Shown piece by piece: positions 53,087-61,694 of a stretch of 61,729 nucleotides of DNA. The stretch's first letter is position 1; every line of letters begins with the position of its first letter. Origin of the DNA: Blautia luti (lineage in GTDB: Bacteria; Bacillota; Clostridia; Lachnospirales; Lachnospiraceae); contig NZ_JAAITI010000022.1 of the NCBI RefSeq assembly GCF_013304735.1, positions 1-61,729 of the forward strand, read 5' to 3'. A program made the position numbers and the translations under genes. The notes beneath the pieces are model-generated. The model did not search any database. It was not told where the DNA came from and saw only the letters and a program-made list of their open reading frames with translations.

Positions 53087-54289
53087 ATGAAGGATTCATA
53101 TAATCTGATAGATTTTATTAAAATATATTATCTGGATTCCAACATTCCGATGTATCTTTTTGAAGGTGGAAACTGTATCTTTTGTATGCCGGAGCAGACG
53201 AATCTCACATATCCCCCGGAGAAATATACAGCGGAACTTCTGGATCAGGAAAAAAGAATTTCATACTGCACCACGAAATATGGCATTTTTTTCTGTTCAT
53301 TAAAGATAGATCATCTGAAAAACGGAGCTCTTATTTTTGGACCTGTGACTAATATTCCGTACACGGAATCTGACCTGCAGCAATTATACAGGGATTACAC
53401 AGTTCCGAATAATGATCGTACGGACTTTAACAGCTTTCTCCGCCAGATTCCCTGTCTTTCCATGAATTCCTTATTAAAAAAATGTCTGTTCCTTAATTAT
53501 TGTATCCATGAAGAATTACTGACTCTTGAGCATCTGACAGCTTCAGAGTCGGACGCTTCTATGCAGATATCGCTGACAGACGCTTCCTTACTGGAGGAAA
53601 CCTACCAGACCAAGGAGAACGAACAGCATAATCAGACTTATGCAATTGAAGAACAGATCTTACGACTTGTACGGACCGGTAACTATCGGGGATTTAAAAA
53701 TATTGAATTCAGTGACAGCAATTATCATCTCGGTATTACCGGCTCTACTGCGCTTCGTCAGCTTAGGAATGACATAATCATTACCACTACCATCTGCACC
53801 AGGGCTGCAATAGAGGGTGGCCTGGATTATGACAGCGCTTATAAGCTTTCCGATTATTTTATCCAGTCCTCAGAGAGGCTGAACAGCATTGAGAGACTGT
53901 ATGACCTTCTGTCAAAAATCGGATATTCTTTTGCGGAAAAAGTAGCAAATTCAAAAGCACCCGTCTCCACAGACGAATGCATTCAGAAAGCGATCCGTTA
54001 CATTCAGCAAAACACAAACCAGCATCTTACGGTAGGTGATGTTGCAGCCTATGTAGGATTCAGCAAATCCTATTTCTCTTCTTATTTTAAAAAGACTCTT
54101 GGTTTTTCCGTCAGCGCATTTATTTTGCGCTGTAAACTGGAGGAAGGTAAGGAATTGCTGCAATATACCAACAAATCCATCAGTACGATCAGCACCTTTT
54201 TATGCTTTTCCAGCCAAAGTCACTTTCAGACTGCTTTTAAGAAGCAATTTGGAATGACTCCCAATGAATGCAGGCGCATGGGGTCATAA
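53087..54289 (+). CDS. AraC-family regulator of the rhamnoside locus
   Basis: A 400-residue AraC protein. The C-terminal HTH pair is clear (LTVGDVAAYVGFSKSYFSSYF and STFLCFSSQSHFQTAFKK, ending GMTPNECRR). The N-terminal half contains a PAS/cupin-like sensory part (about 1-125) and the same helical segment seen in the regulator at 15932 (LRNDIIITTTICTRAAIEGGLDYDSAYKLSD). It is divergent from the GH3-GPH-GH78 operon over 215 bases and is its likely activator. ATG 53087 has GGGGG five bases upstream, and ATG 53066 with GGAG seven bases upstream is a fair alternative. Confidence 0.9.
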   Translation: MKDSYNLIDFIKIYYLDSNIPMYLFEGGNCIFCMPEQTNLTYPPEKYTAELLDQEKRISYCTTKYGIFFCSLKIDHLKNGALIFGPVTNIPYTESDLQQLYRDYTVPNNDRTDFNSFLRQIPCLSMNSLLKKCLFLNYCIHEELLTLEHLTASESDASMQISLTDASLLEETYQTKENEQHNQTYAIEEQILRLVRTGNYRGFKNIEFSDSNYHLGITGSTALRQLRNDIIITTTICTRAAIEGGLDYDSAYKLSDYFIQSSERLNSIERLYDLLSKIGYSFAEKVANSKAPVSTDECIQKAIRYIQQNTNQHLTVGDVAAYVGFSKSYFSSYFKKTLGFSVSAFILRCKLEEGKELLQYTNKSISTISTFLCFSSQSHFQTAFKKQFGMTPNECRRMGS

Positions 54290-54296
54290 ATCGTCT

Positions 54297-54461
54297 CTAG
54301 TACATCGTTTCGTAAATAACTATACCAATCGCGTAGGATGCGGATTCGAGTGTGCTGGTATAAAAACGCAGGCGTAGCGGGCTACGCTGAGGCTTTTAGA
54401 CCTGTGCAATCGGATTCGCAGACAAGTGAGTGGTATAGTTATTTCGAAAACGATGTACTAG
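54297..54461. mobile_element. MITE-like palindromic element, 165 bp
   Basis: Terminal arms of 31 bases are almost perfect inverted repeats: left CTAGTACATCGTTTCGTAAA... (54297-54327) and right ending ...CGAAAACGATGTACTAG (54431-54461). The centre is a second palindrome with GGCGTAGC-GGG-CTACGCT (about 54371-54390) and matching flanking parts, so the whole can fold as one long hairpin. It has no open frame. It lies between the stops of the AraC gene and cstA. It could be a miniature inverted-repeat transposable element or a palindromic intergenic repeat. Confidence 0.7.
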
Positions 54462-54483
54462 ATATCTCAAGGTTCCATGGATG

Positions 54484-54516
54484 CAAAAAAGCATGAGTCT
54501 TTTATATGACTCATGC
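54484..54516 (-). terminator. Intrinsic terminator after cstA
   Basis: Stem GCATGAGTC / GACTCATGC (54491-54499, 54508-54516) followed by TTTTTTG on the minus strand. Confidence 0.88.
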
Positions 54517-54557
54517 CTCTTCAGCTAAACAGATATCCGTGATCTCATCCGATAATA

Positions 54558-56255
54558 TTATGCTGTTGCTTTTTTATCATCTGTCTTCTCAAGCAACTTC
54601 TTCACACCCTGAATCGCTACCAGTACACCAAGGATCAGCAGTAATACTGCAAATACAAGCTGTAAGGTGTTTCCAAGATCCAGCCCTGTTGTTACCAGTG
54701 CCTTTGAAAGCTTTGTGATGGTCATGCCAAGTGCTGTGAAGGTAACTGCCATCATGAATACCATCGGGATCCAGAGCATGCAGCCCTGACGTTTTGTTTT
54801 CTTTAAGAATACTGCACAGGCTACAAGAGCGAGTACAGATAACAGCTGGTTTGCGGAACCGAACAGCGGCCAGATCTCCGCATAACCTACTTTTGTAAGC
54901 ATGTAAGCAAGTACCAGTGTGATAACTGTTGCAAAATATTTATTTGTCACCACCTTCAGGAACGGGCTCATGTTTTCCTCATCTGTATCAGAATCAAGGA
55001 AAAATTCCTGGAATGACAGACGTCCGACTCTGGCTACAGAGTCAAGAGAGGTCAGTGCAAATGCAGATACTGCAAGGTTGATCAGGGTAAATACCAGTGA
55101 ATGTGGAAGGCCAACTACAGAAAGGAAGTTTGCGATAGCACCTGCAAAAATCTGCGGCTGTGTTGTAAGCCCCTGTGCTGCTGCCTCGCCGTCTGCAAAG
55201 GATGCAACTGCGATCAGCGCGATGATGGCAAGCATACTTTCCATCAGCATTGCTCCAAAGGAAACAGGAAGCATATTTTTCTCATTTTTGATCTGCTTGG
55301 ATGCAGTACCGGAGGATACCAGTGAATGGAAACCGGAAACAGCACCGCAGGCGATGGTTACAAACAGGATCGGGAACATATACTGTCCGTCTACGTTAAA
55401 GCTTGTAAATGCCTTCAGGTTACAGGAAGGATTGGCAACAAATACACCGATAACCGCACCGACGATCATGAAAATGAGCAGATAGCTGTTCAGATAATCA
55501 CGTGGCTGAAGCAGTGCCCATACAGGAGCGACACTGGCGATCAGGATGTATACAAAAATGATGATATGCCAGGTTCCAAGACTTACATACATCGGGAAAT
55601 TAAGTCCCAGAACAATTGCGGCTACCAGTAATATAATTGCTACTGCAGTGTTGATCCATTTATTGAACTTTGTATATTTAAGGAAAAATCCAAGTGCAAC
55701 AGCTTCCAGAATGAACAGCATGGAAGTTGTTGCAACAGCTCCGTTTGCGGCTACCTTTGTAACAGCTCCTGCATCATTTGTGGCAAATCCGTTAAAGGTT
55801 CCTGCAACTACATCTGCAAATGCGGCTACAACCAGGATGCAGAACAGCCAGCAGAATAAAAGGAATAATTTCTTTCCAAGTTTTCCGATGTACTCTTCAA
55901 TGATATATCCGATAGTACGTCCTTTATTCTTTACAGATGCGTACATGGATGCAAAATCCTGCACAGCTCCGAAGAACACACCACCGATGAGGATCCAGAG
56001 CAGAACCGGCAGCCAGCCGAAAATTGCGGCCTGGATAGGTCCGTTGATCGGGCCCGCACCTGCTATGGATGCAAACTGATGGCCAAATACTACATTTGTA
56101 TCGGCCGGTACATAATCAACTCCGTCCTCCAGCTCATAAGCAGGAGTTTTTGCTTTTGGATCAATACCCCATTTGTTCTGGAGATAACGGCCATACAGAA
56201 GATATGCGCCTCCGAGAACTACAATGGCTATGATCATCATTGTTATTCCGTTCAT
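54558..56255 (-). CDS. cstA: CstA-family transporter
   Basis: CstA proteins are many-helix membrane carriers for peptides or pyruvate. The 565-residue protein starts with a helix and then the family block DGVDYVPADTNVVFGHQFASIAGAGPI, followed by GPIQAAIFGWLPVLLW and GAVQDFASMYASVKNKGRTIG. Later blocks are FHSLVSSGTASKQIK and PLFGSANQLLS. About 16 membrane helices are expected. It is shorter than the E. coli protein, as usual in Firmicutes. A T-box leader with an isoleucine-type specifier lies upstream (56295-56580), which suggests a role in amino acid or peptide uptake. GGAAAGAGAG precedes the start. Confidence 0.92.
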   Translation of the reverse strand: MNGITMMIIAIVVLGGAYLLYGRYLQNKWGIDPKAKTPAYELEDGVDYVPADTNVVFGHQFASIAGAGPINGPIQAAIFGWLPVLLWILIGGVFFGAVQDFASMYASVKNKGRTIGYIIEEYIGKLGKKLFLLFCWLFCILVVAAFADVVAGTFNGFATNDAGAVTKVAANGAVATTSMLFILEAVALGFFLKYTKFNKWINTAVAIILLVAAIVLGLNFPMYVSLGTWHIIIFVYILIASVAPVWALLQPRDYLNSYLLIFMIVGAVIGVFVANPSCNLKAFTSFNVDGQYMFPILFVTIACGAVSGFHSLVSSGTASKQIKNEKNMLPVSFGAMLMESMLAIIALIAVASFADGEAAAQGLTTQPQIFAGAIANFLSVVGLPHSLVFTLINLAVSAFALTSLDSVARVGRLSFQEFFLDSDTDEENMSPFLKVVTNKYFATVITLVLAYMLTKVGYAEIWPLFGSANQLLSVLALVACAVFLKKTKRQGCMLWIPMVFMMAVTFTALGMTITKLSKALVTTGLDLGNTLQLVFAVLLLILGVLVAIQGVKKLLEKTDDKKATA

Positions 56256-56294
56256 AATATCAACTCTCTTTCCTTTGTGTTTTTTACTTTTATT

Positions 56295-56580
56295 TTATAT
56301 ATTAAAAAAGCCCCTGCTATCCTTTCGGATAACAAAGGCGGAATGTTCCGTGGTACCACTTTGTATTATCATATTTATCACTAAATACAACCACTTAGTG
56401 CTGTCTCTTCAAACAGCCTCTTCTGTAACGTGAAGACTACGTCCCGGCTTACTTAAAGATTTCTATTCAGCGGGATGCTCCCAGGTGATATCACAAAATA
56501 CCTTCTGCCGCTTCTCATCAGCCTGCGGCTCTCTGTAATCCGGCATGCTTTTTGTGGTCTGTCCTGTTCCATGCATTTCT
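56295..56580 (-). ncRNA. T-box leader (apparent isoleucine specifier) before cstA
   Basis: On the minus strand the T-box antiterminator core AAAGTGGTACCACGG (RNA UGGU, 56346-56360) is followed by a terminator GCCTTTGTTATCC-GAAA-GGATAGCAGGGGC and TTTTTTT (56304-56339). Upstream are the stem I parts CAGAGAGCCGCAGGCTGATGAGAAGCGGC and ATCACCTGGGAGC. By spacing to GGGAGC, matched to the known glyQS leader, the specifier is AUC (56489-56487), an Ile codon followed by A. UGGU pairs with an A73-CCA tRNA end, as tRNA-Ile has. Uncharged tRNA-Ile should turn on cstA. Confidence 0.88.
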
Positions 56581-56741
56581 CTTTTTTATTTATCTAATGT
56601 TTTACTCCTTTTTTTATAAAATTTCAACAAATAATTTATACATATTTTATAAATTTGCATGCGTTTTTTTGTGCACATTTCAATTTCAAAAATAAAAGGC
56701 ATCTATTTCTCGCAGAATTTTTCTCTTTACTTTTCCTGAAA

Positions 56742-56847
56742 AAATCTGCTATAATAATCCTCGTGCAAATTGAATATGGATTTTTCTGACACTAAATATC
56801 GCTTTGGCTGATGTCTGATGGCCGGGGCATATTTGGTGTCTTTTTTT
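56742..56847 (+). promoter_or_regulatory. Promoter and leader terminator before the DUF2798 gene
   Basis: TATAAT near 56751-56756 has a TTTACT box 18 bases upstream. The transcript would then meet a long hairpin GACACTAAATAT...ATATTTGGTGTC (56788-56840) followed by seven Ts, 50 bases before the coding region. This is a complete intrinsic terminator in the 5' leader. It may attenuate the gene or end a short RNA. No known riboswitch was recognised. Confidence 0.6.
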
Positions 56848-56898
56848 GTGCTGAAATCCTATTTCATACTTTCATTCAATAAACAAGGAGGGCTCATC

Positions 56899-57387
56899 AT
56901 GCCAAAAACAAAATTTCAAAGTATCATTTTTACACTGATCATGGTTTTCTTTATGGTGTTTTCCATGACCTGCTACACGATTTCCCTGAATATGGGCAGT
57001 CTGACACCACAAGTGTTTTCCATGGCGATCCGGGAGATGTGGGTTGAGTATGTGGTTGTTTTCTGCCTGATCTTTTTCCTGATCACAAAAACTGCTCAGA
57101 AACTAGCTTTCCGTATTGTCACTCCTGGCGTGGATAAACCGATTTTTATCATCCTTGCCATTCAGTCTTTTACTGTATGTCTCATTGTTCCGACTATTAC
57201 ATTGTTTGCAACATTTCTGCATAACGGTGTACAAAACTGGTTTACCAACTGGCTGCAGCTGGCAGTGCTTTGTTTCCCGGTTGCTTTCTGCCTGCAGATT
57301 TTCTTTGTGGGACCGCTTGTGAGACTGATCTTCCGAACACTGTTCCGCAGTCAGCTGGCGGATAATGCTGCACCGGAAGCTGCTTAA
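56899..57387 (+). CDS. DUF2798-family membrane protein
   Basis: A 162-residue protein with four membrane helices, beginning with the DUF2798 pattern (KFQSIIFTLIMVFFMVFSMTCYTISLNMG), and containing REMWVEYVVVFCLIFFL and the end VGPLVRLIFRTLFR. The role of this family is not known. ATG 56899 with AAGGAGG eight bases upstream is clear, and the frame extends to 56818 inside the leader hairpin, which is not accepted. It is preceded by a leader terminator. Confidence 0.82.
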   Translation: MPKTKFQSIIFTLIMVFFMVFSMTCYTISLNMGSLTPQVFSMAIREMWVEYVVVFCLIFFLITKTAQKLAFRIVTPGVDKPIFIILAIQSFTVCLIVPTITLFATFLHNGVQNWFTNWLQLAVLCFPVAFCLQIFFVGPLVRLIFRTLFRSQLADNAAPEAA

Positions 57388-57483
57388 GCAGAAACTTCTT
57401 CCTTTCATATTCAGACAGATAAAATCATTCGCATTCGTTGTTTCTTACTTTTCGCATCTTCGCTAAGGACTTATCTGATTCAA

Positions 57484-58305
57484 TTAAAACTGTCGCATAT
57501 AATATTCCAGATCCATATCCTTAAACACATTAAAGATCACCCGGTCAAAAGCATCTCCGTGTTTTTCCAGGAATCTTTTTACTGTATCCACTGCTATCTC
57601 TGCGGCTTCTTTATTTGGAAAATGAAACTCTCCTGTGGAAATGCAGCAGAACGCTACGCTCCGGATCTGATGTTCCATGCAGCATCTGAGAACGTTTTCG
57701 TAGCAGTTCTTAAGATCCTGGCGAAGTGCATCTGTGACCTCATAATATACAATGGGGCCAACGGTATGGATCACATGATCCGCCGGCAGGTTGTAGCCTT
57801 TTGTCAGCATAGCCTGGCCTGTGGGTTCTTCATAGTTTCGCCCATATCGGATGCGCTTCTGGTTCATCTGATGGCTGCACTCCGCCCGAAGCTCTACTCC
57901 GGCCGCAGAGTGTATCGCATTGTCAATACATCGATGGCATGGAACAAAACACCCCAGCATCTGGGAGTTTGCAGCATTGACAATAGCTCCCACCTGAAGT
58001 CTGGTAATGTCTCCCTGCCAGATAGAGATTTTTTCTGCAAAAACATCTCTGCTGTTGCAGCTGTCTTTTACTGTGGGAATCTGGTCCAGAGTCACGATTC
58101 CTTTTTCCCGGGCATCTTCCTGAAGAAATGCATCCTGTACTTCCTGCACCTCAGCATCCAGATGACGGGGCATGCGGATATTCATTAAAGACCGGAGGAT
58201 CCTTCGTTTCTCCGGCTCGGAATCCGGTACTGCAAGATCACTGTATTCTCCAGAATCCTCTTTAAATTTTTCTACAAGATAATCGAGACGTTGTTTCTGC
58301 TCCAT
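57484..58305 (-). CDS. Zinc-dependent macrodomain ADP-ribosyl hydrolase
   Basis: A 273-residue protein with a helical N-terminal extension (about 1-75) and a macrodomain. IVNAANSQMLGCFVPCHRCIDNAIHSAAG near residue 112 holds the Cys/His/Cys zinc site (CFVPCHRC) of the Zn-macro class, with the ribose-binding Asn and Asp. TVGPIVYY and CISTGEFHFP are the distal loops. In staphylococci and streptococci such enzymes remove ADP-ribose placed by the SirTM sirtuin encoded beside them. A truncated SirTM fragment sits 17 bases upstream here, so the eraser now lacks its writer. AGGAGGGGAG precedes the ATG. Confidence 0.88.
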   Translation of the reverse strand: MEQKQRLDYLVEKFKEDSGEYSDLAVPDSEPEKRRILRSLMNIRMPRHLDAEVQEVQDAFLQEDAREKGIVTLDQIPTVKDSCNSRDVFAEKISIWQGDITRLQVGAIVNAANSQMLGCFVPCHRCIDNAIHSAAGVELRAECSHQMNQKRIRYGRNYEEPTGQAMLTKGYNLPADHVIHTVGPIVYYEVTDALRQDLKNCYENVLRCCMEHQIRSVAFCCISTGEFHFPNKEAAEIAVDTVKRFLEKHGDAFDRVIFNVFKDMDLEYYMRQF

Positions 58306-58322
58306 AAGATTCTCCCCTCCTA

Positions 58323-58523
58323 TTACATATTCTTCCTGATATCATCCAAGCTCTCACAAAGATCCCGGTTGATCCCGATTCCCCTTTTACCAAAGCTCTC
58401 CGGTATCACTGCCTCATCCAGGTTCAGCCGCACCAGATTTACATTCTTATTCTCCCGCACCATTTTTTCAAATGGAAAACGGATAATGGATGGGGTGTTA
58501 AAACCAACTCCAAGCTCCTTGCT
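58323..58523 (-). pseudogene. C-terminal fragment of a SirTM-type sirtuin
   Basis: The 66 codons begin KELGVGFNTPSIIRFPFEKMV, then NVNLVRLNLDEAVIPESF and LCESLDDIRKNM, which match the end of macrodomain-linked sirtuins (SirTM), where GVGFNTPG.IRFPFE closes the NAD-binding fold. An in-frame stop lies right before them (58524-58526) and no start is available. The NAD and catalytic parts, over 200 residues, are missing. It is followed by the zinc macrodomain gene at the usual operon distance. Confidence 0.8.
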
Positions 58524-58565
58524 TTAGGTCAAGGATTTTTTTGCCCGATCACGAAAAAGCAATAA

Positions 58566-58638
58566 AAATGCGGCATATATGTAAAACAGATCCATACTCC
58601 ACTTTATGATCCGTTTTCCGTCACATACGCCGCATTAC
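58566..58638 (-). terminator. Intrinsic terminator after the 72-residue protein gene
   Basis: Stem AATGCGGCGTATGTGA / ACATATATGCCGCATT with a long loop, followed by TTTTATTG on the minus strand. Confidence 0.75.
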
Positions 58639-58641
58639 CCA

Positions 58642-58863
58642 TTATTCAGAAAATGTATATCTTACCATGTATCCTTTTCCATCACCGGTCACGATCACAA
58701 CCCCGCCGTCGGGATTCTCAATCTTATCAATGATTGGAAATCTTCCTTTTTCTTTGACATAAGCTTCCGGGCTCTCAATCTTTGCTTCAACGATCTCTTG
58801 CTGAGAATGGCGATCACCACCACAGGGATTAATAGTTTCAATAATGATCTCGTATTCCTTCAT
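58642..58863 (-). CDS. Small conserved-looking protein of unknown function
   Basis: A 72-residue protein, MKEYEIIIETINPCGG at the start and a beta-rich rest (GVVIVTGDGKGYMVRYTF). No family recognised. ATG 58863 with GAGG ten bases upstream is chosen over the in-frame start at 58881. It has its own terminator and probably its own promoter. The Cys-Gly-Gly turn and the high Glu/Ile content are the only features to note. Confidence 0.6.
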   Translation of the reverse strand: MKEYEIIIETINPCGGDRHSQQEIVEAKIESPEAYVKEKGRFPIIDKIENPDGGVVIVTGDGKGYMVRYTFSE

Positions 58864-58989
58864 ACCCTTCACCTCTTTCATAATGCAGTTTTCCGGTTCC
58901 TATACTTATATTTTATCGCAAAAATCCCGGCTCTGCAAAATGTATTCTGCACAAAATATCAGAAGATTTATTGGTGTCTTTCACTATAT

Positions 58990-59595
58990 TCAGGCTTCTT
59001 CCGCATCCATCTCTTTTTGGATCTCATCTTCGCTTTCTGCCATAGCCTGAAGTGTCATGGTAAGAAGCTTCGCAAGATCCCAGCCCAGCTGATCTGCGCC
59101 TCGCTGGATCACTTCTCTGGAACAGCCTGCCGCGAAACCTTTGCTTTTATATTTCTTTTTCAGGGATTTCAGCTCCATATCCTTGGTACTCTTGGACGGA
59201 CGCATCAGCGCCGCTGCCCAGATCAGACCGGTGAGCTCATCCGCTGCAAAAAGGACTTTTTCCATCTCATGCTCCGGCGCAGTCTCAATGGTAGCTCCAC
59301 AGCCAACAGTAATTCCATATCCATGAGAAACCACCGCATGAATGATATCTTCTCCCACACCTGCCTCACGGAGAAGCTCCGGTGCTTTCAGGCAGTGTTC
59401 CTCCGGGTAAAGTTCAAAATCAATATCATGGAGCAGACCTACAATGCCCCAGTATTCTGCGTCATCGCCATAGCCCAGCTCTTTTGCATACCATTTCATC
59501 ACTGCCTCCACAGTCAGTGCATGCTGGATGTGAAAAGGATCTTTGTTGTATTTTTTTAATAATGCAAATGCTTCGTCTCTTGCTATATGTTCCAT
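58990..59595 (-). CDS. HD-domain phosphohydrolase
   Basis: A 201-residue HD-superfamily protein. The metal ligands are in HIQHALTVEAVM, GLLHDIDFE and SHGYG near residue 90, and the later Asp in AADELTGLIWA. This matches a common Firmicutes HD hydrolase group annotated as hydrolase or HAD-linked phosphohydrolase, substrate unknown. It is likely in one transcript with nothing else. The nitroreductase gene lies 109 bases upstream. Confidence 0.85.
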   Translation of the reverse strand: MEHIARDEAFALLKKYNKDPFHIQHALTVEAVMKWYAKELGYGDDAEYWGIVGLLHDIDFELYPEEHCLKAPELLREAGVGEDIIHAVVSHGYGITVGCGATIETAPEHEMEKVLFAADELTGLIWAAALMRPSKSTKDMELKSLKKKYKSKGFAAGCSREVIQRGADQLGWDLAKLLTMTLQAMAESEDEIQKEMDAEEA

Positions 59596-59704
59596 TTTTC
59601 TGTCCTCGATTCTGTTCTACTATCTATCACATCTGTCCTGCTGTACCAGAAAACCATATGTTCTGCCATTCTTCATTGTATTCTGACACAGCCCGATGCA
59701 TACA

Positions 59705-60202
59705 TTATTCTACAAAATGGATCCTGCTCTCGTCAAAACGATCCTGCTGCTTCCTGCTCTCTGCCGGATATCCCAGGGCAAAGAGGGAAAAAACTTCCAC
59801 ATTCTCCGGAAGCTTCAGAATATCATGAACCAGATCCATGCGATCCTGCATCGGCGCAATTCCGATCCACACACCGCCAAGTCCCAGTGCATCCGTTTCC
59901 AGCCAGATATTTTCCTGGGCGATAGACATGTCGATCTGTGCCATATCCTGCACAACCAGACCTTCTTTCCGATATACCGGAACGATCACAACCGGCGCAC
60001 CACCTGCACATCCGGAATAAGGAGTTGCTTTGGAAAGCTCCTGGATCTTCTCCTTATCTGTCACAACATAAAATTCCCACGGCTGCTGATTACATGCACT
60101 TGGCGCCTGCATACCGGCTTTCAGGATCTGAAGGATTTTCTCTTTCTCCACGGGTTTATCTTCATATTTACGGATACTTACTCTGTGAAAAATATTCTCC
60201 AT
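59705..60202 (-). CDS. Nitroreductase-family flavoprotein
   Basis: A 165-residue FMN-dependent oxidoreductase. It starts with the family pattern RVSIRKYEDKPVEKEKILQILKAGMQAPSACNQQPWEF, which binds the FMN phosphate, and ends with the FALGYPAE segment. Length is typical of short nitroreductases. Possible activities include reduction of nitro compounds, quinones or flavins. The substrate is not readable. AGGAGGAAAT precedes the ATG. Confidence 0.9.
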   Translation of the reverse strand: MENIFHRVSIRKYEDKPVEKEKILQILKAGMQAPSACNQQPWEFYVVTDKEKIQELSKATPYSGCAGGAPVVIVPVYRKEGLVVQDMAQIDMSIAQENIWLETDALGLGGVWIGIAPMQDRMDLVHDILKLPENVEVFSLFALGYPAESRKQQDRFDESRIHFVE

Positions 60203-60379
60203 GATATTTCCTCCTGATATTTATGATCTGTGTTTCTTTTTCTTGTTTTATTTGTCAGTCAGACTTCTGCATTCTGTCGCTTCGTCCACATCTTTCTCTG
60301 ACAATTTACTCTCTGCTCATTTTAGCACAGTTTTTTACTGACGGACAGACCACATTCCTGAAAACGTTTACACGGTATC

Positions 60380-61429
60380 CTATACCCATTTTTTCTTTCT
60401 CAGATACAACATACATCCCAGGCACAGCACCAGCTGCAGGATCGAAGAAAACGGTGTTGCCAGCCCGATATCAAACAGCGTCGCACCGGCTCTGCGGCTC
60501 ATAAACCATGACACCGGAACTCTCACACAGAAAGCACCTATGATTCCCTGGATCATTACAAACTTCGTCATACCGATTCCATTATAAAATCCGATATAGC
60601 AGAAAAAGATTGCCGTAAACAGACAGTCAATGGCATAAGCTTTCAGGTAATCTGCCGCTGCCTCGATGACCATTGCATCGGAGGAAAAAATTCCCGCCAG
60701 CACATTTCCATGGAAAAATGACAGGAAAAACATTCCAACACCAATGGCAAAAGAAACCGCCACACCATAATGCAGAGCTTTTTTTGCCCGGTCCATGCGT
60801 CCCGCTCCGTAATTCTGCGCCACAAAAGCAGAAATGGACTGCATAAACGCAGATGAGATCAGCATGATAAACGCACAGACTTTTTCTGCAACGCCAACAC
60901 CTGCAGATGCCGTTACTCCCATGGAATTCACAATAGCCAGGATGATCAGAAAGGAAATGCTTACCAGGAGATCCTGCAATGCGATAGGTGCTCCAAGCCC
61001 CACCATTTTCCGGAGAGTCCGGCCGTGGACCCCGATATCCGTTTTATGCATTTCAAAAGGCAGCTCTTTTTTGCGGATAACGCCAAAGGAAACGATCACA
61101 CTGATAACCTGTGCAAATACAGTTGCAAAAGCAGCTCCTGCCGTTCCCATCTTAAATCCCGCACAGAGGATCAGGTCCCCTGCAATATTGAATACACATG
61201 CAACGGCAACTGTAAATAACGGCGTTCTGGAATCTCCAATCCCCCTGAAAATACAACCGATCAGATTATACGTCACGATCACCAGCATACCGCCGCCGCA
61301 GATCCGCACATAAGCAACTGTTTTGTCAAAAGCTTCCTCCGGCGCATTCATGATGCTGCTGACCTGAATAGCCAGCCGTGGAGTGTGCATCGGCCAAGTA
61401 TCCGAAATGTTCCATCTCCCCGTCTCCAC
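60380..61429 (-). pseudogene. MATE-family efflux protein lacking its N-terminal part
   Basis: About 330 residues match MATE transporters from the fourth helix on (MNAPEEAFDKTVAYVRICGGG, CIFRGIGDSRTPLF, GLGAPIALQDLL, FVAQNYGAGRMDRAKKAL). Full members have about 450. The first about 115 residues, with the GNLLQQLYN-type start, are absent. Upstream of 61375 the frame runs into antisense merR sequence, giving an artificial start (METGRW). So the gene is broken at about 61375-61385, and the MATE promoter is gone. Confidence 0.8.
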
Positions 61430-61694
61430 CCTACGCTACTACGACAAAGAAGGCCTCTTCCCCAACCTCAAACGCGAATCCGGCATCCGAAAATTCAACG
61501 ACCACGAACTGGAAGCCCTCCGCATGATCGAATGCCTCAAAGCCTCCGGCCTGGAAATCAAAGACATCAAACAATTCTTTGAATGGTGCAACCAGGGAAG
61601 CAGCACCTACCAGAACCGCAAAGAACTCTTCGAGACAAGAAAAAAAGCCGTAGAACAGGAAATCCTACGACTCATTGACACTCCCCACAGCTAA
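61383..61694 (+). pseudogene. MerR-family regulator cut at its C-terminus by an IS end
   Basis: The first about 100 codons give a MerR protein (GQVSEMFHLPVSTLRYYDKEGL HTH, then GIRKFNDHELEALRMIECLK and the dimerisation helix). The usual end (a NMLRFKCWYYE-like segment) is replaced by DTPHS and a stop, where an IS200/IS605-type end begins at about 61680. The gene starts with GTG, directly at the junction with the MATE remnant. Its C-ending codon usage differs from neighbours. It is a recently broken or rearranged gene. Confidence 0.75.

Noticed and set aside
56818..56898. Longer N-terminus of the DUF2798 protein
   Set aside because: The extension begins inside the leader hairpin and lacks a ribosome binding site, and AAGGAGG marks the later ATG.
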